Positions 1-7,519 of a DNA stretch of 10,411 bases are shown here, one piece after another. Position 1 is the first letter of the stretch. Every line of letters begins with the position of its first letter. The notes beneath the pieces are model-generated. The model was not told the origin of the DNA. It worked only from the letters and a program-made list of their open reading frames with translations, and ran no database searches. Source of the stretch: Elusimicrobiota bacterium (GTDB lineage: Bacteria; Elusimicrobiota; Elusimicrobia; UBA1565; UBA9628); assembly GCA_028869495.1 (NCBI GenBank), contig JAGWRY010000117.1, positions 1 to 10,411 on the forward strand, read 5' to 3'. The translations under genes and the position numbers were made by a program.

Positions 1-1
1 C

Positions 2-433
2 GCCCTGCTGGCGATCGCGGCGGTCGCGGCCCGCGAGGCGCGCGCGCTGTCGCCGCTGGGTCCGGCCTCCGACTGGCAGCGGGAGTATCCGTCGGGCTCG
101 GCCGACTGGCTCGCCGCGCGCGCTCCGGGGCGCCGCCTGTTCGCGCCGTACGAGTGGGGCGGCTACCTGCTCTGGCGCCTGGCCCCGCGCGACCGCGTCT
201 TCGTCGACGGGCGCCTGGACCCGTACTGGACCCTGCTGGGCGACTACGAGGAGATCATCCGCGCCGCGCCCGGCTGGCGGGAGCTGCTCGCCGCCTACGG
301 CGCCGACGCGGCGGTCCTGCGCCACGGCTCGCCGCTGGCGCGGGCGCTGGCGCGCGACCCCGCCTGGCGCGCGGTCGGCGCGGACCGCGTCTCGACGCTC
401 TACGTCCGGCGCCGGGACATGACGAAGCCGTAA
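2..433 (+). CDS. C-terminal part of a polytopic membrane protein (uncharacterised, glycosyltransferase-like family)
   Basis: The open frame enters from the left edge, so the start is outside the window; 143 residues are visible before the TAA at 431-433. The visible part is a soluble tail rather than membrane helices. It contains the string EWGGYLLWRLAPRDRVFVDG, followed by RLDPYW, DYEEII and a W-x-x-LL-x-x-YGAD-x-AVL segment. From family knowledge, this WGGYL...DGR...Y pattern is typical of the C-terminal domain of large bacterial membrane proteins that resemble GT-C/PMT glycosyltransferases but have no established substrate. The very short hydrophobic stretch at the left edge may be the end of the last transmembrane helix. 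The gene is separated by 45 bases from the efflux operon, which has its own promoter, so it is probably not co-transcribed by design. Family identification is moderate; function is unknown. Confidence 0.72.
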   Translation, partial: ALLAIAAVAAREARALSPLGPASDWQREYPSGSADWLAARAPGRRLFAPYEWGGYLLWRLAPRDRVFVDGRLDPYWTLLGDYEEIIRAAPGWRELLAAYGADAAVLRHGSPLARALARDPAWRAVGADRVSTLYVRRRDMTKP

Positions 434-436
434 TCC

Positions 437-457
437 GCGGGAAAGCCGCGTTCCCGC
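437..457. repeat. Perfect 7-bp inverted repeat upstream of the efflux operon (operator or weak terminator)
   Basis: GCGGGAA at 437-443 and TTCCCGC at 451-457 are perfect reverse complements around a 7-base spacer. The dyad lies 8 bases upstream of the TATAAT box, roughly -41 to -21 relative to the expected transcription start, which is where a -35 element would normally be. No TTGACA-like sequence is visible there. This suits an operator for a regulator that replaces or blocks -35 recognition. It could instead be the stem of a terminator for the preceding gene, but only a weak T-rich tail (CCTTGT) follows. Confidence 0.4.
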
Positions 458-465
458 CGTCCTTG

Positions 466-471
466 TATAAT
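466..471 (+). promoter_or_regulatory. Consensus -10 box (TATAAT) of the efflux operon
   Basis: A perfect TATAAT sits in otherwise very GC-rich DNA. With the last T as position -7, transcription would start near 478-479. The in-frame GTG at 479 would then be at, or one base from, the 5' end of the mRNA. No recognisable -35 hexamer lies 16-18 bases upstream; that space holds the dyad at 437-457. The in-frame ATG at 470 overlaps the -10 box itself and could not be translated from this transcript. Confidence 0.65.
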
Positions 472-478
472 GACGCCC

Positions 479-1777
479 GTGAGTCCGATGCGCGCGGCCC
501 TATTGGCCGGCCTCCTTGCGGCGCTCGCCGCGCCGGCCCGAGCCGGCGGGGTCGTCCTCTCCCTGCGCGACTGCCTCGACCGCGCGGTCCTGCGCTCGCC
601 GCGGGCCGTCGCCGCCGGCCTCGAGACCCTCCAGGCCGCCTCGGCCGCGCGCGCGTCCGCCGACCGGCTCCTGCCGAGCCTGTCCGTCGAGGGGCAGTAC
701 CAGCAGTCCGGCGATCAGAACATCCAGGCGATCGACGTGAACTCGGCGAGCCTGCATCTCGCGCAGGACCTGTCGCCGCTGTCGCCCGCCTGGGCGGCCG
801 CCCGCCAGGCGCAGGCCCGAGCCGAGGCCGCGCGCTGGGCGGGCGTGAGCACCCGGGCGGACGTCCTGTGGAGCGTCAAGACGCTCTACTTCTCGATCCT
901 GCGCGACCAGGACGTCCTCGCCGCCCTCGACCGCATGAGCTCGGAACTGAAGCTCCTGCGCGATCAGGTCCTGCCGCGCTACACCGTGGGACAGGCGCCT
1001 CCCTTCGACCTGGCGAAGGTCCGCCAGTCCCTCGACGCCCTCGACCGGAGCCGCGACGCCGCGCGCGATTCCCTCGAGACGGAGAAGGCCGCGCTCGCCT
1101 TCGCCGTCGGCCTGGATTCGGCCACCTGGACGCCGGCGCCGCTCAAGTCCCTGCCGCCGCTTCCCGGCGAGGCCGCCTCGTTCGACCCCGCGTCGAGCCC
1201 CGCGGCGCGGGCGGCCGCGGCGCGGGCGCGCGCGGCCGAACTCGGCCTGACGGCCGCCGAACGGCGGCGCTATCCCGACGTGACCGGCTCCTTCGACTAC
1301 GGCTGGGCGGGCGTGGACTCGCCCTTCAAGTCCTCGGTTAACTCGCCGGACAACTCCCTGGCCAGCCCGACGGTCCTGGGCTGGAACGTCGCGGTCGCCG
1401 CGAGCCTGCCGCTGTGGAACTGGGGGGCGCTCTCGGCGGACATCGCCGGCAAGCGCGCCGGGGCCGCGGCGGCGCGGCAGAGGCGGCGGCGGTCCGTCCA
1501 GGAGGCGTCGGTGAGCCTGCTGGCGCTGAGGCTCGCCGCGAGCTCCGATCGCGCCGACTACGAGCGCCAGAGGGATTTCCTGCCGACGATCCGGGCGGCC
1601 GCCGAGGCGTCGGTCGGCCGCTATCGACGCGGCGCCGTCGGCATCCTCGAGGTCTCCGACGCCCTCGACGCCTGGCTGGGAGCCATGACCGCCGAGCGGA
1701 CCGACTATTACGCCTATCTGGCCGACCTCGCCGGGATCGAGCGCGTCATGGGGAAGGACTCCGTCCGGTATGAATAA
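479..1777 (+). CDS. TolC-family outer-membrane efflux channel
   Basis: Outer-membrane factor (OEP family) that forms the exit duct of the RND pump encoded downstream. A Sec signal peptide runs from the third in-frame start (hydrophobic core LLAGLLAALAA) to a signal peptidase I site after A-R-A at residue 22. There is no lipobox, so it is not lipidated. Two OEP repeats follow. The first has the heptad-rich RSPRAVAAGLETLQAA and DRLLPSLSVEGQY segments; the second has the YPDVTGSF-type strand, the SLPLWNWG turn and the VGRYRRGAVGILEVSDAL helix. At about 430 residues it is near the usual length. Three in-frame starts compete: ATG 470 (inside the -10 box), GTG 479 (at the predicted 5' end) and ATG 488 (starts the signal peptide directly). 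No Shine-Dalgarno sequence precedes any of them. I chose GTG 479 from the promoter geometry; ATG 488 is almost as likely. The 3' end overlaps the adaptor gene by 8 bases. Confidence 0.9.
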   Translation: MSPMRAALLAGLLAALAAPARAGGVVLSLRDCLDRAVLRSPRAVAAGLETLQAASAARASADRLLPSLSVEGQYQQSGDQNIQAIDVNSASLHLAQDLSPLSPAWAAARQAQARAEAARWAGVSTRADVLWSVKTLYFSILRDQDVLAALDRMSSELKLLRDQVLPRYTVGQAPPFDLAKVRQSLDALDRSRDAARDSLETEKAALAFAVGLDSATWTPAPLKSLPPLPGEAASFDPASSPAARAAAARARAAELGLTAAERRRYPDVTGSFDYGWAGVDSPFKSSVNSPDNSLASPTVLGWNVAVAASLPLWNWGALSADIAGKRAGAAAARQRRRRSVQEASVSLLALRLAASSDRADYERQRDFLPTIRAAAEASVGRYRRGAVGILEVSDALDAWLGAMTAERTDYYAYLADLAGIERVMGKDSVRYE

Positions 1778-2423
1778 GGCGGCGCTCCCGCTCCTGGCGG
1801 CGGCTCTCTCCGGCCTGGCGGCCTGCGGCGGACGGCGCCCGGCCGTCTTGAAGGACCCCGCGTCCTCCATCCGGACCGCGGCCGTCGAGCGGCGCGACCT
1901 GACGGACTTCGTCCCCGCCTACGGGATCGTGGTCGACGGTCCGAACGGGCCCGAGCTCGAGGCGAACGTGGAGGCCGCCGACGCTCCGCGCGTCCGCGCC
2001 GGGGAGGACGCGACCGCGTACGTCGCCGAGGACGGGCGCGACGTCCCTGCGCCTTGCCGGGTCCGGAGGATCCTGCGCGGCGCCAGCGCCGAGACCGGCG
2101 GGGCGATCGCCTGGCTCGCCTTCTCGCGCCCCACGGACGTCCCGCTCCGGAGCTTCCTCTACGCCCACATCCGCACGGGCGAGAAGCGGGGGGTCCTGAC
2201 CGTCCCGCTGAGCGCGCTGTACGTGCGCGCGGGGCGCGAGTACGCCGTCGTCGCGAGCACGGGGGCGACCGGCGTCTCGTACGCGCCGCGGCGCGTCGAG
2301 ACGGGGCTCGTCGCGGGCGGGACGGCCGAGATCGTCAGCGGCCTTTCGCCCTTCGACCGCGTGGTCGTCGCGGGCGGCCTCGGCTTCGTTTACGCCGACT
2401 TCAAAGCCGCAGGAGGAGACTGA
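1770..2423 (+). CDS. Short RND periplasmic adaptor lipoprotein (membrane fusion protein) lacking lipoyl and hairpin domains
   Basis: A 217-residue putative adaptor linking pump and channel. The N-terminus is a lipoprotein signal with lipobox L16-A17-A18-C19, so it should be lipid-anchored on the periplasmic side. After a short linker and one strand (DLTDFVPAYGIVV, residues 43-55), the chain goes straight into what reads as the beta-barrel domain: ELEANVEAADAPRVRAGEDA (62-81) through IAWLAFSRPTDVPL to the VLTVPLSALYV junction (142-152). A membrane-proximal domain follows, with VETGLVAGGTAEIVSGLSPF (176-195) and DRVVVAGG. The family is usually 350-400 residues. The missing part is the lipoyl domain and the coiled-coil hairpin that normally meets the TolC tip. 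The reading frame is intact and both ends overlap neighbouring genes, so it is probably a compact form and not a sequencing artefact. Translation is likely coupled to the channel gene; a weak GGAAGGA lies about 11 bases before the ATG. Confidence 0.78.
   Translation: MNKAALPLLAAALSGLAACGGRRPAVLKDPASSIRTAAVERRDLTDFVPAYGIVVDGPNGPELEANVEAADAPRVRAGEDATAYVAEDGRDVPAPCRVRRILRGASAETGGAIAWLAFSRPTDVPLRSFLYAHIRTGEKRGVLTVPLSALYVRAGREYAVVASTGATGVSYAPRRVETGLVAGGTAEIVSGLSPFDRVVVAGGLGFVYADFKAAGGD
2411..2418 (+). promoter_or_regulatory. Strong Shine-Dalgarno site of the RND permease gene
   Basis: AGGAGGAG lies 4 bases before the ATG at 2423, inside the last codons of the adaptor gene. It fixes the start of the permease within a TGATG stop-start overlap. 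It also shows that the cell uses Shine-Dalgarno initiation for internal operon genes even where first genes look leaderless. Confidence 0.8.
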
Positions 2424-5400
2424 TGTTCCGCGAGCGGCTGACGCGCCTGCTGTCCGAGCCGGTGCTGGTCTTCGTCGCGCTGGTCCTGCTCGCCTGTCTC
2501 GGCGCGTTCTCTCTTTCGGGCCTGCAGGTCGGTTTGTTCCCGCCGCTCAATTTCCCCGTCCTCAGCATCGTGACGGAGGCCCCCGGCTACTCCTCGCTCG
2601 AGATGGAGCGCCAGGTCGTCTTCCCGCTGGAGAGCGCGATCAGCGGCGTCCTGGGCGTCACGCGCGTGCGCTCCGTCATCGCGACGGGCATCTCGGACAC
2701 CTCGGCCGAGTTCGCGTGGGGCACGAACATGCTCGCCGCCCGCCAGCTCGTCGAGGAGGCCCTGGCCCAGGCGCGCGGACAGCTCCCGCCCGAGGCCGAG
2801 CCGTCCATCGAGAACCTGGCGGCCAGCCTGGGCCTCATCGAGGAGTACAGCCTCAAGGGCAAGGGCGGCGGCGATCTCGCGAAGCTCCGCGACATGGCGC
2901 AGTACCAGCTCAAGCCCAAGCTCCAGGGCATCCTCGGCGTCTACAAGATCGTCGTCATGGCCGGGCGCGTGAAGGAGATCTCGGTCGATCCGAACCCCTT
3001 CGCGATGATCAAGTACGGAGTGACCCTCGAGGACCTGGCCTCCGCCCTCCAGGAGAACAACATCCTGGCCTCCCCGGGCCTCGTCAACCGCGGCTCGCAG
3101 GAGTTCGTCCTGTACGCCAACGGCCAGCTCTCCGACCCCGCCGAGGTCGGCGACGTCGTGATCGCGGTCAAGAACGGCCTGCCCGTGCGCCTGCGCGACG
3201 TGGCCAAGGTCTCCTCCGGCTACCAGGTCCAGCGCGAGGACGCCTCGGAGGACGGAGAGCCGGCGGTCCTCGTCGCCGTCTACAAGCAGCCCCAGTTCGG
3301 CACCGTCGACATCGCCGAGAAGGTCTCCGCCCGCATCGCCGAGTTCCGCGCGGGCCTGCCGAAGGGCTACACGATCCACAACTTCTACGACCAGGCCCAG
3401 CTCGTCTCGGACTCGATCGGCAGCGTCAAGGAGAGCGTCGAGATCGGCGCGCTGTTCGTCGTCCTCGTCCTCGCGCTGTTCCTGCGCAACTGGCGCCTGA
3501 CGCTGATCGCCGCCGTGGGCATCCCGGTCTCTCTGCTGGCGGCGCTGATCCTGATGCGGGCCTTCCACATCGGGGTCAACATCATGTCCCTCGGAGGGCT
3601 GGCCGTCGGGAGCGGGATCATCGTCGACAACGTGATCATCGTCCTGGAGAACATCTACCGCTTCTTCTCGACCCCGGAGCTCTCGCGCGGCAAGGCCGCG
3701 GCCGAGGTCGTCGTGGACGCGACCGACGAGGTGCTGATGCCCGTCTTCGCCTCCACGATGACGAACATCGCGATCTTCGCGCCGATGGTGCTCATCGCGG
3801 GCTTCGCGGGCCGCCTCTTCCAGCCCGTCGCGATCACGATCACCTTCGCCCTGCTGGCCTCCCTCGTCGTGGCCCTGACCGTCACTCCGGTCCTCTACCT
3901 GCGCTTCGCCGCCGCCTCCAAGCATTCCGCCGAAGGGCACCGGGGCGGCGGGCCGGGGGAGCGCTTCTACCTGCCGCTCCTGCGGCGCGTGCTGGCCCGT
4001 CCCTGGGCGGTCCTCGGCCTGGGCGCGCTTCTCGTGGCGGCGTCCTATTTCGCCTTCCAGCGGCTGGACCTGGCCTTCCTTCCCGACCTCGACGAGGGGG
4101 CGGTCCTCGTGAGCACCGATCTGCCTCCCGGCACCTCGCTGGCCGAGTCGCGGCGCGAGAACGGACTCGTCGAAAGCTGGCTGCGGACGATGCCCGACGT
4201 CCTCACGGTCGTGCGCCACACCGGCCACGCCGCCGGGACCCTGGACGTCGACAGCGTCAACCACAGCGACATCATGGTCAAGCTCGCGCCCAAGAGCGAG
4301 CGCGCGATGCCCTTGAACGACTTCCTCGACGCGCTGGCCGCCAAGACCGCGTCCCTGCCCAACATGCAGGTCGACTACCTGATGCCCTTGGCGGACAAGA
4401 TCAACGACGCCCTGGGCGGCATCCCGTTCGACCTCGGCGTCGACCTCTACGGCCCGGACCTCGGGGAACTGCGGACCCTGTCCGGCCGGCTCGTCGAGTC
4501 CCTGCAGAAGATCCCGGGCGTCGCGGAGGTCCGGCCGCCGCAGGACATCCCGATCCCGGCGCTGCAGATCAAGATCCGCAAGCGGGAGGCGGGGCGCCTG
4601 GGCATCTCGACCCGGGACATCTTCGACCTCCTGAAGGCCTACTCCCTCGGTCTGACGGCGACCCGCGTCCAGCAGGTCTTCAAGTCCATCGGGGTCGTCC
4701 TCCACCTCCATCCCGCCGACCGCGACATGGACCTGGAGGCCCTGCGCAGCCTGCCCCTGCGCACCGCGGGCGGCAACACCGTCCCTCTCGAACAGGTCGC
4801 CGACGTCGGCTTCTCCGCGATCCCCAACAACATCCTGCACGACCACCAGAGCCGGAAGGTCACGGTCGCCGCGAACGTCCGCGGGCGCAACATCAAGGCG
4901 GTGGCCGCCGACGCGGCCGCGGCCGTGCGCGCCCTGCATCTGCCGCCCGGCTATTCGTGGGGCTTCTCCGGCAAGTACCGCTCCGAGAGCAGCGCCGCCA
5001 AGAACATGGAGCTGGTCTTCCTGCTCGCGGTGGGCGCGGTCGCGCTCCTGCTCTGGCTCGAGTTCCGCTCCTGGATCCAGACCGGGCTGATCCTGCTGAC
5101 GATCCCGCTGGCGGCCGTCGGCGCCTTCTTCAGCCTGTGGGCCGTCCGCGAGACGCTCAACGTCTCCTCGATGCTGGGCATCGTCCTGCTGGTCGGCATC
5201 GTCGTGCGCAACGGGATCCTGCTGGTCGACTACGCGAACCTGGACCTCGCGGCCGGGACCCCGCTGCGCGAGGCGGTGGAGACGGCGGCGCTCAAGCGCG
5301 CGCGCCCGATCCTGATGACGGCGACGGTCATGATGCTCGGCCTCCTGCCGGTCGCCTTCGGCTGGGGCACGGGCTCCGAGCTTCTGCGGCCGCTCGGCGT

Positions 5401-5509
5401 GGCCGTGATGGGCGGCATCCTGACCTCGACCGCGCTGACCCTGCTGATCCTTCCCGCGGCGATGGTCGTCTTCATGCGCCCGCCGTCGAAAAAAGAGCGC
5501 GGCGCCTAG
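2423..5509 (+). CDS. RND-family efflux permease (AcrB/CzcA superfamily)
   Basis: Inner-membrane proton-driven pump of 1028 residues, full length for the family. TM1 is near 14-34, then a large periplasmic porter loop, TM2-TM6 at about 341-494, TM7 near 527-546, a second large loop, and TM8-TM12 at about 862-1018. The TM4 relay motif is VDNVIIVLEN (401-410). D402 aligns with AcrB D407, and N403 replaces D408. In TM10, VVRNGILLVD places R929 where AcrB has K940. The second loop begins FLPDLDEGAVLVSTDLPPGT (552-571), and the pattern VDLYGPDL...IPGVAEV is typical of CzcA/HME-like porters, whereas TM10 resembles drug-exporting HAE1 pumps. The sequence does not settle whether the cargo is a metal or an organic compound. 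The start is set by the Shine-Dalgarno site and the TGATG overlap with the adaptor. It is last in its operon and convergent with the histidine kinase gene 29 bases away. Confidence 0.95.
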   Translation: MFRERLTRLLSEPVLVFVALVLLACLGAFSLSGLQVGLFPPLNFPVLSIVTEAPGYSSLEMERQVVFPLESAISGVLGVTRVRSVIATGISDTSAEFAWGTNMLAARQLVEEALAQARGQLPPEAEPSIENLAASLGLIEEYSLKGKGGGDLAKLRDMAQYQLKPKLQGILGVYKIVVMAGRVKEISVDPNPFAMIKYGVTLEDLASALQENNILASPGLVNRGSQEFVLYANGQLSDPAEVGDVVIAVKNGLPVRLRDVAKVSSGYQVQREDASEDGEPAVLVAVYKQPQFGTVDIAEKVSARIAEFRAGLPKGYTIHNFYDQAQLVSDSIGSVKESVEIGALFVVLVLALFLRNWRLTLIAAVGIPVSLLAALILMRAFHIGVNIMSLGGLAVGSGIIVDNVIIVLENIYRFFSTPELSRGKAAAEVVVDATDEVLMPVFASTMTNIAIFAPMVLIAGFAGRLFQPVAITITFALLASLVVALTVTPVLYLRFAAASKHSAEGHRGGGPGERFYLPLLRRVLARPWAVLGLGALLVAASYFAFQRLDLAFLPDLDEGAVLVSTDLPPGTSLAESRRENGLVESWLRTMPDVLTVVRHTGHAAGTLDVDSVNHSDIMVKLAPKSERAMPLNDFLDALAAKTASLPNMQVDYLMPLADKINDALGGIPFDLGVDLYGPDLGELRTLSGRLVESLQKIPGVAEVRPPQDIPIPALQIKIRKREAGRLGISTRDIFDLLKAYSLGLTATRVQQVFKSIGVVLHLHPADRDMDLEALRSLPLRTAGGNTVPLEQVADVGFSAIPNNILHDHQSRKVTVAANVRGRNIKAVAADAAAAVRALHLPPGYSWGFSGKYRSESSAAKNMELVFLLAVGAVALLLWLEFRSWIQTGLILLTIPLAAVGAFFSLWAVRETLNVSSMLGIVLLVGIVVRNGILLVDYANLDLAAGTPLREAVETAALKRARPILMTATVMMLGLLPVAFGWGTGSELLRPLGVAVMGGILTSTALTLLILPAAMVVFMRPPSKKERGA

Positions 5510-5536
5510 CGGGGCCGGACGGGAGGACGGCGCTCT
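5489..5536 (-). terminator. Rho-independent-terminator-like hairpin for the minus-strand operon
   Basis: AGAGCGC (5494-5500) and GCGCTCT (5530-5536) pair as a perfect 7-bp stem. Six A residues at 5489-5494 sit on the left side, so a minus-strand transcript leaving the histidine kinase gene reads stem, loop, stem and then a U-run. The first U pairs within the stem. The 29-base loop is long, with little further pairing visible. The structure overlaps the last codons of the RND gene. In the plus direction no U-run follows, so it looks one-directional. Confidence 0.45.
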
Positions 5537-5538
5537 CG

Positions 5539-6864
5539 TCAGGCGGCGGGCAGGCGCAGGACGAAGAGCGCGCCCTCGCCGGGGCGGCTCTCGGCCGCGA
5601 CGCCGCCGCCGTGCGCCTCGGCGACGGCCTTGACCAGGCTCAAGCCGAGGCCGAGGCCCCGCTCGGAGCGGCTGCGGTCGCCGCGGAAGAGGCGGTCCCA
5701 GACGCGCGGCAGGTCCTCGGGCGCGATCCCCGGCCCGTCGTCGCGCACGCGGACGACGACCTCTCCGCCCTCGCGCGCGGCGCTCAAGCGGATCGCGCCG
5801 CCGCGCGTCCCGTACTTGACCGCGTTGTCGACGAGGTTGGCGACCGCGCGGCGCAGGCGCGCGCGGTCGGCGCGCAGGCTCAGGCCCGCCGGCGCGTCGG
5901 CCTCCAGGCGCAGGCCCTTCTCCTCGGCGGCGGGGCCGTAGAGCTCGACGGCGTCGGCCAGCAGGCTCCCGGCGTCCACGTCCTCGAGCTTCAGCGTCAT
6001 CGCCCCGGCCTGGGCCTCGGAGACGTCCATCAGGCCGTCGAGCATCGCGAGGATCTCGTCGCATTCCTCGACGCCGTCGGCGAGGGCCTCGCGCATCTCC
6101 TCGGCGCCGCCCCCGCGCAGGGCGAGCTCGGCGCCGCCGCGCAGGCGCGTCAGCGGCGTGCGCAGGTCGTGGGCCGCGTCGTCGAGCGCGCCGCGCAGGG
6201 CCGCGACGAGGGAGGCGACCTTGTCGAGCATCCGGTTGAACAGCACGCCGAGCTCGTCGAGCTCGTCGCCGGTGCCGCGCGCGGCGACGCGCGAACCGAG
6301 GGCGCCGGACTCGATCGCGCGCATCGTCTCGATGAGCCCCCGCAGGGGGGCGAGCGCGCGCTCGGTCAGGACCAGCGCGCCCAGCAGGGCGAGCAGGGCC
6401 ACCGGGACCAGCACGGCCGCGGCGACCCCGCGGAAGCGCTCGAGGACGTCCTCGCGCTCGCCGCCGCGCACGCCGACGGTCAGCGTCGAGCCGTCCGCGA
6501 GGCGCCGGGAGACGGACTCCGTCGGGGCGTCCTCGGCGCCGGCGGCCGGCTCGGCCAGGACCGTCCGCGCGCCGTCGGGCGCCGCGTAGCGGATGTCGGC
6601 GGAGCCCTTCGGCAGAATCCTCTGCGCGGCGGCCTCCGCGCGCAGTCCCGCCGTCCCGCGCGACGCGTAGGCCTCGGCGAGCTCGGCGAGCTCCGCGGCG
6701 GCGGCCGCGCGGTCGCGGCCGCGCAGGGAGGAGGCCAGCAGGGCGTACGCGCCGCCGAGCACGCCCGCGCCGACGGCCACCAGCAGGACCGCGAGCCAGG
6801 CGGCCAGGCGGAGGGCGACCGAGCGCCTCAGGCGCGCGAGCGGCTCAGTCGCCGGCCAGGACAT
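5539..6864 (-). CDS. Two-component sensor histidine kinase (HAMP, HisKA, HATPase_c)
   Basis: Inner-membrane sensor kinase of 441 residues that would phosphorylate the response regulator encoded just upstream. A basic N-terminus (RLRR) precedes TM1 at about 18-44, and a short periplasmic sensor region spans about 47-145. TM2 is at about 147-166, HAMP at about 167-220, and the H-box is AHDLRTPLTRLR with phospho-acceptor H232. The ATPase domain has the N-box NLVDNAVKYG (N347), the G1 box DDGPGIAPEDL (375-385), the F-box RVWDRLFRGDRSRS and the G2 box RGLGLGLSLVKAV (402-414). All catalytic motifs are intact. The sensor region is alanine- and glutamate-rich with no recognised ligand-binding motif and no Cys, His or Met cluster that would indicate direct metal sensing. 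The start overlaps the response regulator end by 20 bases with no Shine-Dalgarno, implying coupled translation. Confidence 0.95.
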   Translation of the reverse strand: MSWPATEPLARLRRSVALRLAAWLAVLLVAVGAGVLGGAYALLASSLRGRDRAAAAAELAELAEAYASRGTAGLRAEAAAQRILPKGSADIRYAAPDGARTVLAEPAAGAEDAPTESVSRRLADGSTLTVGVRGGEREDVLERFRGVAAAVLVPVALLALLGALVLTERALAPLRGLIETMRAIESGALGSRVAARGTGDELDELGVLFNRMLDKVASLVAALRGALDDAAHDLRTPLTRLRGGAELALRGGGAEEMREALADGVEECDEILAMLDGLMDVSEAQAGAMTLKLEDVDAGSLLADAVELYGPAAEEKGLRLEADAPAGLSLRADRARLRRAVANLVDNAVKYGTRGGAIRLSAAREGGEVVVRVRDDGPGIAPEDLPRVWDRLFRGDRSRSERGLGLGLSLVKAVAEAHGGGVAAESRPGEGALFVLRLPAA

Positions 6865-7519
6865 AGCCGACGCCGCGCAGGGTCTTGATCGTCTCGCGCC
6901 CGCAGGCCCTGTCGAGCTTCGCGCGCAGGCGGTGGACGAGGACGTCGACGACGTTGCTGCCCGGGTCGAAGTCGTAGCCCCAGACGCTTTCGAGGATCAT
7001 CGCCTTGGAGACCGGCTCGCCCGCGCGGCGCATCAGGCACTCGAGGAGCGCGAACTCGCGCGCCTGGAGCGGGATGCCGGCGCCGCCGCCGCGGACCTCG
7101 CGGGTCAGCAGGTTCAGCGTCAGCGGCCCCGCCTCCAGCCGCGTCGGGTCGGCGCCGCCGTCCGAGCGGCGGAGCAGCGCCTGCACGCGGGCCAGCAGCT
7201 CCGAGAACGAGAAGGGCTTCGACAGGTAGTCGTCGCCGCCGGCCTGCAGGCCGCGCACGCGCTCGTCGACCGAGCGCCGCGCGCTCAGGATCAGCACCGG
7301 CAGGCGCACGCCGCGCCGCCGCAGGGCCCCGATCAGGGCCAGGCCGTCGAGTCCGGGGAGCATCACGTCGACGACCGCGGCCGCGTAGGCGCCGCCGAGG
7401 GCCATCTCCAGCCCCTCGTCGCCGCCGCGCGCGCGATCGACGACGAAGCCGGCCTGGGCCAGGCCCTTCGCGACGAACGAGGCGATCTTGTCGTCGTCCT
7501 CGACGACCAGCAATTTCAT
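6845..7519 (-). CDS. OmpR/PhoB-family response regulator (CusR/CopR-like)
   Basis: DNA-binding response regulator of 224 residues. The receiver domain (1-118) has the acidic pocket E7-D8-D9, phospho-acceptor D51 in VVDVMLPGLDG, switch S79, Y98 and K101 in YLSKPF. The winged-helix domain (about 127-222) has LQAREFALLECLM, the recognition region SNVVDVLVHRLRAKLD (188-203) and the wing TLRGVGYVL. The FDPGSNVVDV string is reminiscent of the CusR/CopR metal-responsive branch, which is suggestive and not diagnostic. The start is well supported: AGGAGG lies 6 bases upstream, and the ATG overlaps the TGA of the glycosyltransferase gene (ATGA). It has a likely private promoter inside that upstream gene. 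The obvious candidate target is the convergent efflux operon; this is inference from position. Confidence 0.96.
   Translation of the reverse strand: MKLLVVEDDDKIASFVAKGLAQAGFVVDRARGGDEGLEMALGGAYAAAVVDVMLPGLDGLALIGALRRRGVRLPVLILSARRSVDERVRGLQAGGDDYLSKPFSFSELLARVQALLRRSDGGADPTRLEAGPLTLNLLTREVRGGGAGIPLQAREFALLECLMRRAGEPVSKAMILESVWGYDFDPGSNVVDVLVHRLRAKLDRACGRETIKTLRGVGYVLAGD

Noticed and set aside
154..1341. A 395-residue plus-strand frame across the first gene and the channel gene
   Set aside because: It is Arg/Pro-rich shadow sequence that ignores the TAA at 431, the promoter and the signal peptide; the other frames give recognisable proteins.
5451..5457. A second TTCCCGC half-site matching the dyad upstream of the channel gene
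   Set aside because: It lies inside the RND coding sequence with no partner half-site, so it is most simply codon content.
2390..6064. A 1224-residue minus-strand open frame antisense to the RND gene
   Set aside because: It is low-complexity Arg/Asp/Gly/Gln-rich sequence with no motifs, and it spans the ends of two well-supported genes. Long antisense frames are expected when GC-rich third positions suppress stop codons.
2716..6888. A 1390-residue plus-strand open frame crossing the RND and kinase genes
   Set aside because: It is Arg/Pro/Ala-rich shadow translation in the wrong frame of one gene and antisense to another, with no domain.
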